A stretch of 64,000 nt of DNA. Origin: Siphlonurus alternatus. Taxonomy: Eukaryota > Arthropoda > Insecta > Ephemeroptera > Siphlonuridae. The stretch spans positions 25,987,192 to 26,051,191 of the forward strand of contig OX463781.1 in assembly GCA_949825025.1 (NCBI GenBank), written 5' to 3'. Made by a program: the position numbers and the translations under genes. Below are positions 18,001-32,600 of this stretch, piece by piece. Each line of letters opens with the position of its first letter. Position 1 is the first letter of the stretch. The notes under the pieces are model-generated. The model saw only the letters and a list, made by a program, of their open reading frames with translations. It made no database searches and was not told where the DNA came from.

Positions 18001-19739
18001 TTTCAGTACTCCTTACCTGCTGGACATCCCTTACGTCATTACATTCTTTGACGCGATGTATAGCAGCTTCCGTTAGTGTTTTTTTAACAGGTAATCATGG
18101 GTAAATTACGTAATTCCCGGCGCCACCTGGGCGCCGCGTAGTTTGAATACGATTCGACGAACTCAAATATGCCCGTAACTTTATTAGAATCAATGCAGTG
18201 ATGTACACTTGTAATATCTGAGTAAATTTTGAACTTAATTTACTTAAAAGATTAGGAAATTATGCGAACTAACCATTATTTATGGCATACAACTCTGAAG
18301 TAATGGGAAATACCTTGAAATATAAAAAAAGACGTACCTGCCACGATCGACGATAACAATTTTTCAAACAGCACTTGAATTGCTCACTTTGACACTAAAC
18401 ATTCATTGAAACTGTAATTTAATATTTGCACAAATCACTTATAAGTTTCTTCATTAAAATTTTAATATTATAAACACTAGGCATAATAATATATTAACGA
18501 GGAGAGAGAACATTCAGTAGAATTATTACAAACATATATCATGTATCATATATCATGGTTTATATCATGTTTGAATAAAAAAAAATCGGTTAACCTACTC
18601 ATCCTTATAAAAACATATAAAAATAGAGAACAAAGTCAACAAAACTTATTTGTTGCGAAAACAACCATGCATTGTTTTTATTTTCACTCAGCTGGAGTTG
18701 GCGAGTAGTCTCTTAATTTTATAGCGATCTATAATAAATCGATAATTATCTGCCTGATCAAAAGAGACTTACTTTTTAGTTCTCATTTCTGCCACGCATC
18801 ATGTAACTGAAAGAAATCATGTGGCGCTACTGTACAGATTATTCAGCTGAGTTCTGAGAAAATAAAAACAATGCATACAAAGATTATTTTTTGCAATAAA
18901 TAAGTTTTTCTCAATTTTTAAGACTTAATAAATGATTAATATTTAACTGATAATATTATAGTGGAACAAAGTCTGTAAGGATGAGCAGGTTAAATGAGTT
19001 TTTTTATTCAAACATAAAAACAAAACCAAAGATTTCTATAGCTTCGAAGCAGCCATGATAAACTTCGTAGAATGTTTATAATAGTTATACTGAATGTTCT
19101 CTATCCTCGTTAATACTATAGTGCTTATAATATTAGAATTTTAATGAAGAAACATATAGTGATTTGTGCAAATATTAAATTACAGTTTCAATGAATATGT
19201 TTAGTGTCAAAGTGAGCAATTCAAGTGCTGTTTGAAAAATTGTTATCGTCGATCGTGGCAGTACGCAGTACGTCTTTTTTTATATTTCAAGGTATTTCCT
19301 ATCACTTCAGAATTGTATGCCATAAATAATGGTTAGTTCGTATAATTTCCTAATCTTTTAAGCAAATTAAGTTCAAAATTTACTCAGATATTACAAGTGT
19401 ACACTGCATTGATTCTAATAAAGTTACGGGCATATTTGAGTTCGTCGAATCATATTCAAACTACGCGGCGCCCAGGTGGCGCCGGGAATTACGTAATTTA
19501 CCCATGATTACCTGTTAAAAAAACACTAACGGAAGCTGCTATACATCGCGTCAAAGAATGTAATGACGTAAGGGATGTCCAGCAGGTAAGGAGTACAGAA
19601 AATTAAAATTATAATAATTAAATTAAAGATGTTTGAGATCGCAAAAAATTCGCAAAAAAATCACAGCATCATAATTTTTTACCCTCTTTCGATTTAGCTC
19701 ATAAAAAAAGCGGGCCATTATGGTCTATTCAGCTAAAGG

Positions 19740-19822
<83 letters not shown>

Positions 19823-19823
19823 G

Positions 19824-19859
<36 letters not shown>

Positions 19860-20544
19860 ATGGGAAGGAAGAATTTACATTAGAGATCATATCAATAATA
19901 ATATGAGTACATGGCGCAATTAATACATTATTTTAATATATATTAATAATCGATATATAATTGCATAATGTATATATAATTTTACATTTATTTTTAATAT
20001 CATCTATATAATTTAATTCTGCTTTAAACAACAAAGTAGTGTATGCCTAGTGTATACCTAATGTCTAAAATTCGAAAGCGTGAATTTTTCCAACTGATAT
20101 TGCAATGTAACTACATATATGCCACATATTTCCCGTGTCGCTTCATTCCGATATTCTGCAGTATTCAAACTAGGTTGGTGTTAATAGCCCCCATTGTGCA
20201 GCCCGAGTGTGATCCCCAGGCCAGTCACGTCCCGCCCACCATGCACGCCGCACTCGGCACGCAGCGCACGACCGCCGGACCGAGCGACGGGCCGCTCTGA
20301 TCTCGACGACCATCTCGGACAGAAGGGTGGACTGTAGCGCCATGACCGGCCGGGAACCTACTAATCTAGTGAAGAGCAGCCTTATCTGATGTAGTTTATT
20401 TTATACACACTGAGGGATGGGAAAGTTAATACTATTATTATCTAGTCTCCAGCAGACTTTCGTTAGTATAGAGATTCAATAGCGTATACAATAATTATTG
20501 TTACATGCTTGATGTAGGGACTTCATAATTATATTACTGTTCTG

Positions 20545-20635
<91 letters not shown>

Positions 20636-23600
20636 TATATCAAGCTTTATATATAACTAACCCAAAATATTTTACTATGAAACTATAAATAGAAGCAAAA
20701 GAAAAGTTCGCATACAATATAGAATATATATGCTCCATTTGTGATACATTTTGCAAATCCACGTATTGTCATGCAATATTTTTTGTAGGGCTGTAAATTT
20801 TAACCGGTTGATTAACCGTCCGGTTAAAACCCCACGGTTAATCGTTTTCATAAAACACTGTTACTCGAGGATACGGTTAATTTAACCATTTAAACAAACT
20901 TCGATTAAAATTAAAAATTAACCGATAGTCAATTGTAACCGTTTCTAGCCGTGACATAATTTTAAGCACTTTAAACCGCGGTTAATTTTTTTTAATAATT
21001 TTTTTAAATGCAAAAAAATTAATTGACACATCGTGAACTGTGAGTAAATTTTTAGTTAGGTTAAAATATAATTGCACTGATGGCACTAATTGCTAATAAA
21101 GCACGTACAATTTGTTTTTAAATTATAACTATTATAAGTTTATTCAGTCTGTTTGCAGAAAATAATTTATAATATATATAACTATTTCGGCATGAATATA
21201 TTTTTCTTTTTGTACTTTTTAAAATAATTAATACATTAGGTGAACGTTTTTGCATACCGTATCAGATAAGATCGTAAAGAATTAACTTTTCAAAACTTTT
21301 TTTATATCTTTATTTTTTTTATCGTTATATTGAACCTTGAAGGAAAAAGAATATTGAACTATATTCAGTTAAGTATGCAATTGTATTAAATCTATCTTAA
21401 TTTAACGTGATAATTGTCAAAAAATAACCGATGGCGCAGAGTAAGCCGTTTCGGTTAAATTAACCGATCAAATAAATTCAAATAATTAACCGATCGAATA
21501 AAATTAACCGATAACGATTAGACGGGTTTTTTAATCGATCAAACATTTTCAGAATTCTGAGCGGTTTTTAATCGAACTTCGGTTTGATTAAAAACCGGTT
21601 AAAAGTTGACGGTCACCGGTTAAACATTTTTCTCGGTTATTTACAGCCCTAATTTTTTGCTGTCGAGATTGTTTAAATAATATTATTGGTTGTGTTTCAG
21701 ACGGCGGTCGTTTCCACCCGTTGTTCCGAAGCTGCCACCTAGAGGCGCTACCACCGCAGCTGCTCGTCACCTACCGCAACGTCAGCGTCGTGGTGAGTCA
21801 CCTGCCCCAACCCCTTCCCTATTAAAAACAACAACCCCGTCAACCACCAACACCGTACGTAGAGTTGAGTGACGGTCCGCATGTCAGTGTGGTTTCTATT
21901 GAGTCTCACCTCACACCTGACTTTGAGCCTTAATAAATGTTGTAAATTTTAATTAAATTTGTAAATGTTATAGACCTATCAATTGAAAGTAATGTATTTA
22001 CTTACAAGTTAGATTAAAAGAATTCACAACTGATATATACCAATTAGAACAATTGTGATGCATGCTAAAGCTGAATATACTTAATTCTTTTATACGAATT
22101 CTACCAGGAATCAAGTTCATGTGTTTATTAAATATTGTGTCAAATTGTTATTATCAATTTAAAAATAATTGAAGCCTCGAGCGTATTGAGATACGTATAT
22201 ATTATAGTAAAAGTTAAATACACCACAGTTACATGATAGCAGATCGAATTAATCTTCTGCGAATCTACATCTGAGAGAGTTCCTGCTGAAATTTAATCCA
22301 TCCCCTGAACTTCCTAATGTAATTGTGCCATTTGGCAGTTTCGCTGTGTGCTGTTCCCTTTGATCTGTTGCCGCAAGGTCGGTGAATTACAAAGTGAGGC
22401 AACCTGAACAGGATTTAAAACCTCCCAGACAGATCACAATGTATTAAAGTATTTTTAATGCAGCTCATTTTATGGTGACGGTAAAATCCGAGTCAAATGG
22501 ACATGTATATCATCCTTAACGTTATATGTAGATTAGTTTTTTTAACAGATAAAAGATCAACTGGTGTTGCATTATTTTAACGATTCATTGCATTGTAAAA
22601 ATTCATGTTATTTATTTATTTATTTATTTCCATTTTCTGCAGCTCAACTTGATGCTAATGAAATATTATATAAAAATATTTCATGCTTTTGGGAATATTC
22701 CTCAAGTCTGTTTTATTTCTTGTTTACTGCGGGTTTGCGGCTGCAGCCGGTTTATGTTGGTCTGCGCTCTTGAGAGCTCGTACGAGACCGCGACATAAAG
22801 CTGCGACATTTCTGTTACTGGGAACGAGTGGGCGTGGCCGCAATGACACGCACTTCACCGTGACTCCACACGACCGGCTATTAAATTGTTCTCGACACAA
22901 AGTAGCGGCAAGTTTAATTCTATGCAGTCGCTCGAGAGCTCTCAGCGAACAATGAGGCGAGGAAAGCGGCTGTGGATTGTACAGCGGGGAGCTGTAGACA
23001 ATTTCTCCCCCGCTTTCTTATTCAGACGATGGGCGTTGCGCCGCGACTGCCAAGCGACTGACGCGACGTGACGAGCGTCCTCCGTCGTAACGTTTGTCGT
23101 CAGCTCCAAAGAAGCGACACTTTTTTCACCCACAGTACGAGCGAGCTGATTTCAATGACAATGGATGAAATCGCGGGACTCTCAACGTTTGCTGCTGCCA
23201 CTTTCTCAAGTAATGCAACTACTGTATACAATGCTGATAAAGATATACTTATTTACATTCAAAGAAAAAATATATATACAACGATTGCTGTTAAATCACG
23301 AGAGTTGTTCCTGTAGAGTGCATAATTTTTTTCAAAAGTAATACGTACGTGGTTTTATGTCACCAAGGGTGTCTACGGTGAAAACAATATGTTGCGCTTT
23401 GAAAAATGTAATCGTGTTGGAGGAATAATGAAAAAAAAAAAAAAAAATAGTATAACAATAAATTTTTATGATAAAGCATAAAACTGAGGTATTTAACTAA
23501 ATTATATTCACTAAAAACATTAACCAAAAAATGGTGCAGCATTCACTAAGTTAAATTGTATTGAATTAATTATATTTCTCTGGAAATAATTAAAATAGAT

Positions 23601-26600
23601 GGAGTTAACTCTTACAATTTTACAACTATAACTTTACGTATATAATAAGTACAGCTACATTACGGATAAATGTATTCTAATTTATATATAAGTATCTTTC
23701 TCATAGCAGGAAGCCATTTAATCATCAATATTATACCCTTTGAATGAAGATTTTAATTTTACATCTTGCTAGTATATTAAAAGATTGTAAAAATTTAAAG
23801 TGCTCTCAGCAACGTATAATACATAACATATTCAATTCAATTCAATTCAATTCATTTATTTAATCACTGGATGTACAAGTACAACATGGATTACGTCATT
23901 TTACAAAATATAACAAACAAACACTAAAACACTTTACAACAAACATAATATAATACTAACAGTTTACTAATAACCTGGCAAATATAATTAATATTAATTA
24001 TTTATACAAAAATATTTAGAAAATCACACTAGACAATATATCTTCAGGCAACTTATTGCTAAAAAACATCTTTACAGAATAAAACTCTTTGTTAATAAGT
24101 ATTTGTTTTAATTTTTCTTTAAATAATTTAATATTTTCCACCTCTCTCAGACACGATGGTAAAAAGTCATAAATTTTAGATGTCTGATAAGCAGAACTTT
24201 TTTCCAAAAAACTTGAGTTATGCACTTCTAAAGCTATTTTTTCTTTATTTCTTGTATTATAAGAGTGCAATTCATTATTATGTGTATATAATTCTGGGTA
24301 TTTTTTTTTAAAAAGAGCACAATTTAGTATATATAAACTAGGCAATGTTAACATTTGAAGTTTTTTGAAATGGCTGACGCATGAATCATGCTTTTTAAAA
24401 CGCAAAATTGTCCTAAGAGCACGCTTTTGTAAGACAAAAAGTCTATTTAGATGACTTGGATAACTACCCCAAAAAATAATTCCATAAGCCAAATGGGAGT
24501 AAACATGAGCATAATAAAATGAAAGTAATGTATCTTGTGATACACTATCCCTTAGCAAATAAAGAACAAAATTAGCCTGATTGATTTTTTTACAAATTTC
24601 TTCAATATGAATACTCCAATCCATGGACTCATGTATGTTTAGCCCAAGAAATTTAATATACTGGACCCTTTTAATTAGTCCTGATTCTGATTTTATGCGA
24701 CAACTATGATCGAGTTCCTTCCTTTGCGAGTGAAATTGGATAAAAAAAGTTTTATTGTTATTCAAAATTAATCTGTTATTTAGACACCAAGATTCAACCT
24801 CTTTTACTGTACCATTAGCCTTAAAAATTAATTCTTCTTCAGTATCTGCTGACACTATTGCAGTCGTATCATCCGCAAATTTTACAATGTCAGCAAAAGT
24901 AACATTTTCTGACAAATCATTGGTTCCTACACTAAAGAGGGTAGGAGAAAATTTTCCACCCTGAGGCACACCTAGTGATATAGGCCTGGTGGAAGATTTC
25001 GTATTACCAAGCTTTACGTATTGTTGCCGATCAGAAAGATAAGACTGCAACATAATTAAACTATTTGAATCACATCCAAGAGAGGATAATTTAGTTAATA
25101 AAACATTTTTATCAATACTATCAAATGCTTTGGACAGATCAAAAAATAATGCTAAACAGAACTTTTTATTATCCAAATTTTTATAAATTGGATTCAGCAG
25201 TGCATATGCTGCAGTTGTTGTGGATTTATTTTTTAAAAATCCATGTTCACAGTTTGAGATTAATTTATTAATTAATAATAATAATTATTAATAATTAATA
25301 ATTAATAATAATTTATTATTATTATTATATGGGCCTCGTGAAAAAATTAAGCATTTCAATTTACATGTAATTTTTTACATTTTTTTTTTTTTTTAATTGA
25401 AGCTTGTATTTTTACTGTGACATAAAATTCTGCTGCAAAAATATGGTAGAAAAATGTGGAGTGTTTTCACTGCTGTGTGAGGGCCTCGCGAGAGTGTAGT
25501 TCCGTTATTCCATGTTGGTGCTCATGGTATATAGGCTGTTGCTATCACGGAACCGTATCTCTCTCTCTCTCCCTATAAAATAGAATCCAATTAAACCAGT
25601 ATATATTACTTGTCAAGTATATTAAATTTTCACTTTAGATCATAATTTTTAACTCAAATAAAAGTAGGAATTGAGATTATATAAGAATAAATGCTGTATA
25701 TATTTATGTGTTGAATACGTATAAGTTGGTATACGGATAATTAATAATAAGAGAATAAGAAGTGTCCACCTTTAAAGATCACGCCATGAGGTTAGGCAAC
25801 TTGTTCAGCATCTGAACCAAGCGGGTCACATACTTGTGCATGCAGCAGGGGCCTCTTAATTTTTAGAGATACATCACCATATATTATATTTTAAGGCAAA
25901 CTCGTCTATTGGGAAATAACTGTCTACAAATCATTCATTTTTTTCAAAATTCATTTTAAATTCCATCACAATGGCATGTAACTTACTCATTTCCGGTTTC
26001 ACTGTTTTGTGAGAGACCTCACAAGCTACTCTGGTGGTGCACAGTGTACAGTGGTAGAGCGGTCAAGCCAATGTAGTGGAGAACATTTCTCCTAGTTCAC
26101 CACAAGCCACACGCAGTCTAACTTTGCCTCGCAGATAACAACGCGTCACGCAACACCAGCACAATGCCGATCTGCCACCACTGTGAAATAAACGATGGTG
26201 GTACGCACAGTAGGATTGCTCCATAAACTATAGCGTGTTCAGTGTACCATCGTTAAATTTAATCACAAGAAATGAAATAAACAAGACTCTCCTACAAAAA
26301 CTCAAATCTCAGAGCAAAAAAATACTTTATTTCAGTTCAAACGAAATAACAAATATTTTGTTAAATAATATAACTTGACTTTAAAATTTAAACTTTGATA
26401 AAACAATAGAAAATAATCTAAATGTATAGAAGTAATTTTTGTGATTCATTACATGTATTATATTACACGTTCATTCATACAAATTAATATATTATATATC
26501 AATGCATGATAATATCAATTTATACAGCCAAACGATTAAATGTATCTTTTAGCTTAAATTAATTGATTTAATTAGAGAGTTTATTACAATAATCAGAATT

Positions 26601-29600
26601 TAAGAAAAATTAAATATTACAGATTGAATGAAATTAATGATTTATTAAAACAAAACTCAATGATCAATTTCACGAAAGAGCTCCTCGTACTATACGAGAA
26701 GCATACTCTTCTTTGTAATGAAGCACGATTATATATATTTTTTATTCCATTGTTAATGATCATTTGATGTAATTAACGACTCCAAGCTGCTGCTCACGTG
26801 ATCCATAGATACCACATGATATTTCATCTCTGATGAATACACAAAATTAATCGTTATTTATGTTTTCTTGCTCTCGTTTTTGCTCCATGCCTTACAATCT
26901 ACCATCTCTGCAGCAAAGCTAGACAGCAACACATTAATTTCTCTACAATATTGTACTCTGTTTATGTTCTACTTTATCCCAATAGAGTAATAATTACTAT
27001 GCAAATGAAAAGCACTTATACAAAACACAGGAAAATACTGCATAATTTTATACATAGACTTGAGGCTTGTATTTACACAGCGGCATGATTTATTATCGAG
27101 GTATTCATTACATACAAAGTATCATCATTAAGTAATATTATGAGCTTGTTTTACATTATCTAAAATAAGTTCACAAACCAGCTTTTTAATGTAATATCAA
27201 ACTTTACACTTTATTCAAAGAAAATGTGCTTATTAGTTTTAAACGTTACATTAATTTTTAATTTTGTTAATCAACTTTTATTAAACAAAAAGTTTGAATT
27301 TTTTTTTTTTTAATAATTTGAAATTTTCATCAAAATTGAAACGAAATGAAACGAAAGAGAATTGAAAGCTCGTCAGGTTTCTTTGTATCTTTGTATATAG
27401 AGTGGATACAGAACAGAGCTTGCCTCTAGCTAAAATACAAAGAGAAATGAAAAAGAATGGTTGATTAGACTTTATTACTATGACAATTGACTCAACTTTC
27501 ATTGTAATTTTTCTTTTTTTCTTTTATAAGATAAAATATATGCTTCAAACAATCAACTAAAAGAAAGAAGAAGAAAATCATAATACAAAATTCCTTCCGA
27601 TACTTGAAACAATATAATATACTGCTAAAAAAATAAGTATGCACAAAATTCGCTTTTTTCCTTTTTGTTGCGTTAAAAGATTAGAGAGTTATTTCTTTTA
27701 TATTTCATTCTTTCTGCTTAATGAACATTGTCTTTACAGATTATTATAGGACGTGAAATTTTTATAAATACCATGAGCGAAAATTGACCTTTTTTACAGT
27801 TTAATTACATTTTTTGTTATTATCCTAATCTTATATTTACAATTCAGTGTTTCCAATTTCGCCCCTTTCAATTTTTTGATATCCCCAAGTTTGAAATTAA
27901 ATTATTGCAATAGAAAATAATTAAATTAAAATATTAAAGCGGTGTTATGTGTAATGTAGGACGCTATGAAAATATATTACTTACAAACGCCATTGATATA
28001 GTATTTTTTATGAAGAAAAATGACAACGAATTCACACAATTTATTCAAATTTGTCTTAGCAATTAATATTTACTGCGTATATTCTACAAATGAGTCTGTC
28101 TGCCATAGTTATTTAATTTGTGCACTAACCACATTTACTGACCTTACTGCAATATTATACTGAAATCAAGCAGCAAGTTGAACTATTGTTTTCAATTAAA
28201 TTGAAATTAAAATTGTGATATGATAAAAGTATACAAGTTTTGAAAGGAAAAAATCATAACATTTTATATAAAAGCACTCTTCAGAATATATTTAAGGTAT
28301 AAACTACATTTTTTAATAACAAAATTACTCTTATGTCTAGAAAATATTTTTGTCTGTAAAAATATCTTAAATATATTTTGAATATCACAAACTCTTGTTG
28401 GAAAGATTCTTTGCTTTGTAGCATGCAATTTGCATACAGTGAGTTGCTTTTTCCTGTCTATGTGACTCATTAGATTTCCAGGGGCGTCGTTGCTAGTATA
28501 ATTATTATTATCACCCTGTCCGGGTCGCGTGTGGCAGATAAGAGCGCACCCCTCTCCTAGTTTAATTAAGCCTCACATGAAGCGAGACACCTCAACTGCC
28601 TTATCTCACTTGTCATACCACACAATTATATTACATTGCTAATTAAAAATCATGATACAATGTTTACTATGTAAACTTGCTATGATGGTATATATTATAT
28701 TTATTTATTATACATATCCATTTTTACATCAGTCCAATAATGTAAAGTGAAATTTATAAGTATGAATATGCAAATAAATTAGAATATTGATTAAAAGATT
28801 TAGATTATAAAATATCATAGCATGGAACAAAAATTACGAAGTTCATGTTAGAGGTTTATTTACGTAGGAAGATTGATTGATTGATAATTGTGGCGAACCA
28901 CGGGGATAAAGAACCTCAGTTGACTCTATAGTAAAATTGATCTGATATATATTTAATATTTGGTGCAGAATATTGTAAATATTTAAACTAAGAGAATTAA
29001 GAAACAGGGTGATACGGTTTTGAAAAGAAGTTCTATATACTTTGTAAATAAAAAATATTTAGAGTTTTAGTTAATTAAATCAAGGATTATTCCAAAAATT
29101 TATTGATTTTTTTCTTTTTTCATTTAAAAGAAGACACTTGAAATTTGATCACTATACAAAAACAAACAAATCTTGAACAGTCACTTTACTTTACTTTTCT
29201 ACCAAGAAAGAACAAAAAATCACAAAAGTGACCAAGACTATAATATGTCCCCCCTGTTTCAGACCCCCGGCGTGGGTTTCCCGCACGGCGCTCAGGTGTC
29301 GGTGCGGTGCCGCGAGCTGGGCGTGTACAAGATGCTTGGCGAGTCGGCGCTGCAGTGCCAGAACGGTGCGTGGAGCCACCGAGTGCCCAACTGCATCCCC
29401 ACCACGCTCATCACCAACTTCACTGGTGAGTAGTGACGTCAGCCAACACGTGTCAGCGCTCCACGTGTCACACTGCCCTCCACGTGTTGCAGAGGACGCT
29501 CCTCCCACGGTGCTGGTGCGCGTGCCGGCGGGCTCAGCGAGCGTGGAGGCGGGCGGCGAGCTGGCCGTGTTCCCCGGCAGCATCGTGCACCTCGAGTGCG

Positions 29601-32600
29601 TGTTTGCGCGCAGGCTGGGCAACCCTGAGTGGAGCTGGACCTCCAGCTTCCGACAGTACCTCACTGGTGAGTCGGCCACACTGGCCATCGAGAATTAAAA
29701 TTATTAAACAAATCAAAATTCCCCACAAATTATGTCTGGCATTGCACTTTCTAATAAAAATTAATCTATTACCTCTATATTTAAGAAAAATCATCGTCGC
29801 AAATTAGGTCCTATATTATGAAATTTCGTAAAAGTAAAAAATTATATGCAATTGCTGAAAATATTATGCTACAATCTACAATTTATTATACTATCATCCT
29901 GTATATATAGTGTGTAAATAATTTTTTTAGTAAGTAAAATAATGTAATACTTCTTAATTCAAAGTTATATGAAAACTTTTCCTACATTATAATAAGCTTT
30001 AACTTAACGATTCTTCGTGAACCCGAAAAACAATTTTTTACCTTAGAAAATATGTGCTTTAAAAACGTCAAACAGGCTAAGAAATATTGATCTTTAAGTC
30101 AGAGATCTAGTTCATCACTTGTTTTTATTAAGGTCCATTGAATGCCCATAGTGTGCGAACATCATTCATCTGCATGGCCTCATTCACGTATCGCTTGCGG
30201 TGGGTGACAGCAGGCCGGACACAGAAAGGAATCTTGCCTAGAGTCCACGTGCTCTTAAATTGTATGATATGGTACAGAACTCAATTGAGAAATTGAGAAG
30301 TCTAGGAAAAATAAAAAATAAACTTTTTGCCCTTATAATATATATATAATATATATATATTAAAAATGTATGAAATACTAAAATACTAAATAAATAAAAT
30401 TTTAAATAAATTATATAAAGCATGCATGTAAAAATTTAATGCTTTTGTTTTTTAATATCCTTTCTGCTTTTTGGTCATTTCTGTGGTAGTTAAATGTCGT
30501 TTCTTTCCAGCATCTAAGAAATTTAATTTAATCTACGTAAATATATAAATATATATATAAAGTAGGCTGCCACGGGGGAAGCTGCAGGGAACTTGCCTGG
30601 TATTGTGGTGTGCTTTGATGTGAGTTGCTCTCGATATATTGAGACGTGAGAGGCTGCTGCATCCGCCGTGCACCCACACAGCTGGGCTGTGGGGAAGACA
30701 GCCTTTGTAGGACGTTGAAATATTATTAAAATTGCTTTGACTAAAAAAGGAATTATGTTTACCAAGAACACGGAAACTCTTGAGCACGAGAGTAGAATTT
30801 CATCGTGGGTTTCCGTGAGGCCAGTGAGAAACGCAATTTTATGCCAAATATTGTATGATAATTTGTTTATTATACCAAATGTTTAACAAAAAAAAAAGTT
30901 CAATTTTTTTATAATTATTTTAACATTCATTGTTATGCTCATATTATATTTTATTAATATTATTTTTACTAAAAAAAAGCATTGAAACTTTTAATTATAA
31001 ACTACATAAAAGTAGATTTTTCTTACTCGTAAGTATGTTTCGAATAAAAAAATTGAAAAACTTCAAAATTATTCAATAATTATTATCCATTTCGCTGATT
31101 TCGGAAGCTCGCTAAAAAACTGCTACGAAACTGGCAAACTGCTAATAAGACAGTATGAGGAGGCGCTATAAAATTCTGTAGCTTCTTATAAGTGTCTTCT
31201 TTTCTGACGTCACGCTGAACTCTGGTGGACGTCACTCTAGCGGCGGTTTCAAGAATTTCGGATAGATCTGGTCTACATTTCACAGCCCTAGCTAATACAA
31301 GTTGACACTACCAATCTAAAGTTCGTTCTAGCCACCCGCTGATCATCTCCTGCTTTGTCTAATAGCATTTTAATGATTGTTGAAATGAACTTATTGAACT
31401 GAAATTTAATTCAAGTTTAACTGATTATTGCATCAAATTTATTTTCTACTTACATAAATTATAAATAAATTGATATATCATGTTTCTTTTTTATAAAAAG
31501 CTTTAGCATAATTTTTACAAGCGTTATTAAATTTGTATTGAATCAATATAGTTTTTAAATATTTACAGTGAAGCTTCCTTCTCATTATAAAATAAAATGT
31601 CCCTGATCCCTCTTCATGCTACTACGTTTAAAATATACAGGATAATGTAGAAAATATTAATGTAGAAAAAATATTTAGAATAAAAATATTACAGGTGAAG
31701 TTTCCACCGTTATTTTTCAATAATTTTAGAGTGAGGAAAACTTTACAAAAAAAATAATTGCAATAGTAATTTTTTGCAACAGTGTGGTGTATTAATTTTG
31801 AAAATAAATGTGCTATTGCGATTACGATATTTCGTTGAAACACATTATCACTACCTGATTTTTAAACTTAACAATTTGCTCCATACTTTGCTATATTTAA
31901 AAAAAATCTACCATACATACAGGTAGCTTATAAGAATTTTCAATTTTTCTTTATTTCATTGTAATTTTTGTGAACAACACCATGTACGACTATTAAAACT
32001 ACGGAGTTACTATTTTGACAACATTTTATCTACATTATTTAGGTATCGTAAGTTGCACGTTGTTGTTTTGTGTTACAGGCTGGGCGATCGCCGCGGAGGA
32101 GCGCGAGTGGAAGTACCGCCTGTCCATTTACTACAGCAAGCCGCAGGACTCCGGCGTGTTCACGTGCTCCTCGCCACGTGGCCTCACCAACAGTATCCAG
32201 ATACACGTCACCGGTGAGTAAACATGGGGAGAAAGGGTGGGGGGAGGGTAACAAAATTTGAACTTGAGTTTAGGTAATTTGTTTGTGGCAGAGGTACACC
32301 TTCCGGCTGAGTTTTGGTACGCACAGTCAGTGTGACCACTGTGATCTAACGATCTAACTTCTTTACACCAACATTTTTGATAATCAGATACTTATTATTC
32401 ATTGGTATAATATAAGAAATGCACACCGGAAGGAATTTTAAAGTATCACAAATGAATGGACAAATAAAAACTTAAAAAAGCTGTCAAATCATTGCTGTTA
32501 CAACGTATCGTCATGTCATAAATATATGATATTTCATATCAACACCGTACGTTTTCAAATATTAACGATACAAATGATACAATGTATTACAAGTTTGAGT

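Larger units (their letters stand above)
17385..21700 (+). other. hig: hig intron 2 (4.3 kb)
   Basis: Phase-1 intron, GTAAGT to TTTCAG. More than 60% of it is repeats: the 1.86-kb foldback element, a GA tract, a TA tract and the hAT element, listed separately. The remaining parts (17385-17870, 19860-20190) are AT-rich with nothing recognisable. Confidence 0.85.
21793..29262 (+). other. hig: hig intron 3 (7.5 kb)
   Basis: The only phase-0 intron of the gene, splitting CCP 2. It carries a GC-rich island (22725-23150), a non-LTR retrotransposon fragment (23829-25260), AT-rich simple sequence and one copy of a short interspersed motif (25785-25840). The rest is AT-rich with no supported gene. 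Confidence 0.85.

Noticed and set aside
20043..20300. A GC-rich extra hig exon in intron 2
   Set aside because: No donor, early stop, no CCP/Ig pattern, and the frame of exons 2 and 3 already joins without it.
29191..29807. Long frames opposite or shifted to hig exons 4 and 5
   Set aside because: GC-rich shadow frames; the CCP/Ig reading has matching splice phases and domain cysteines.
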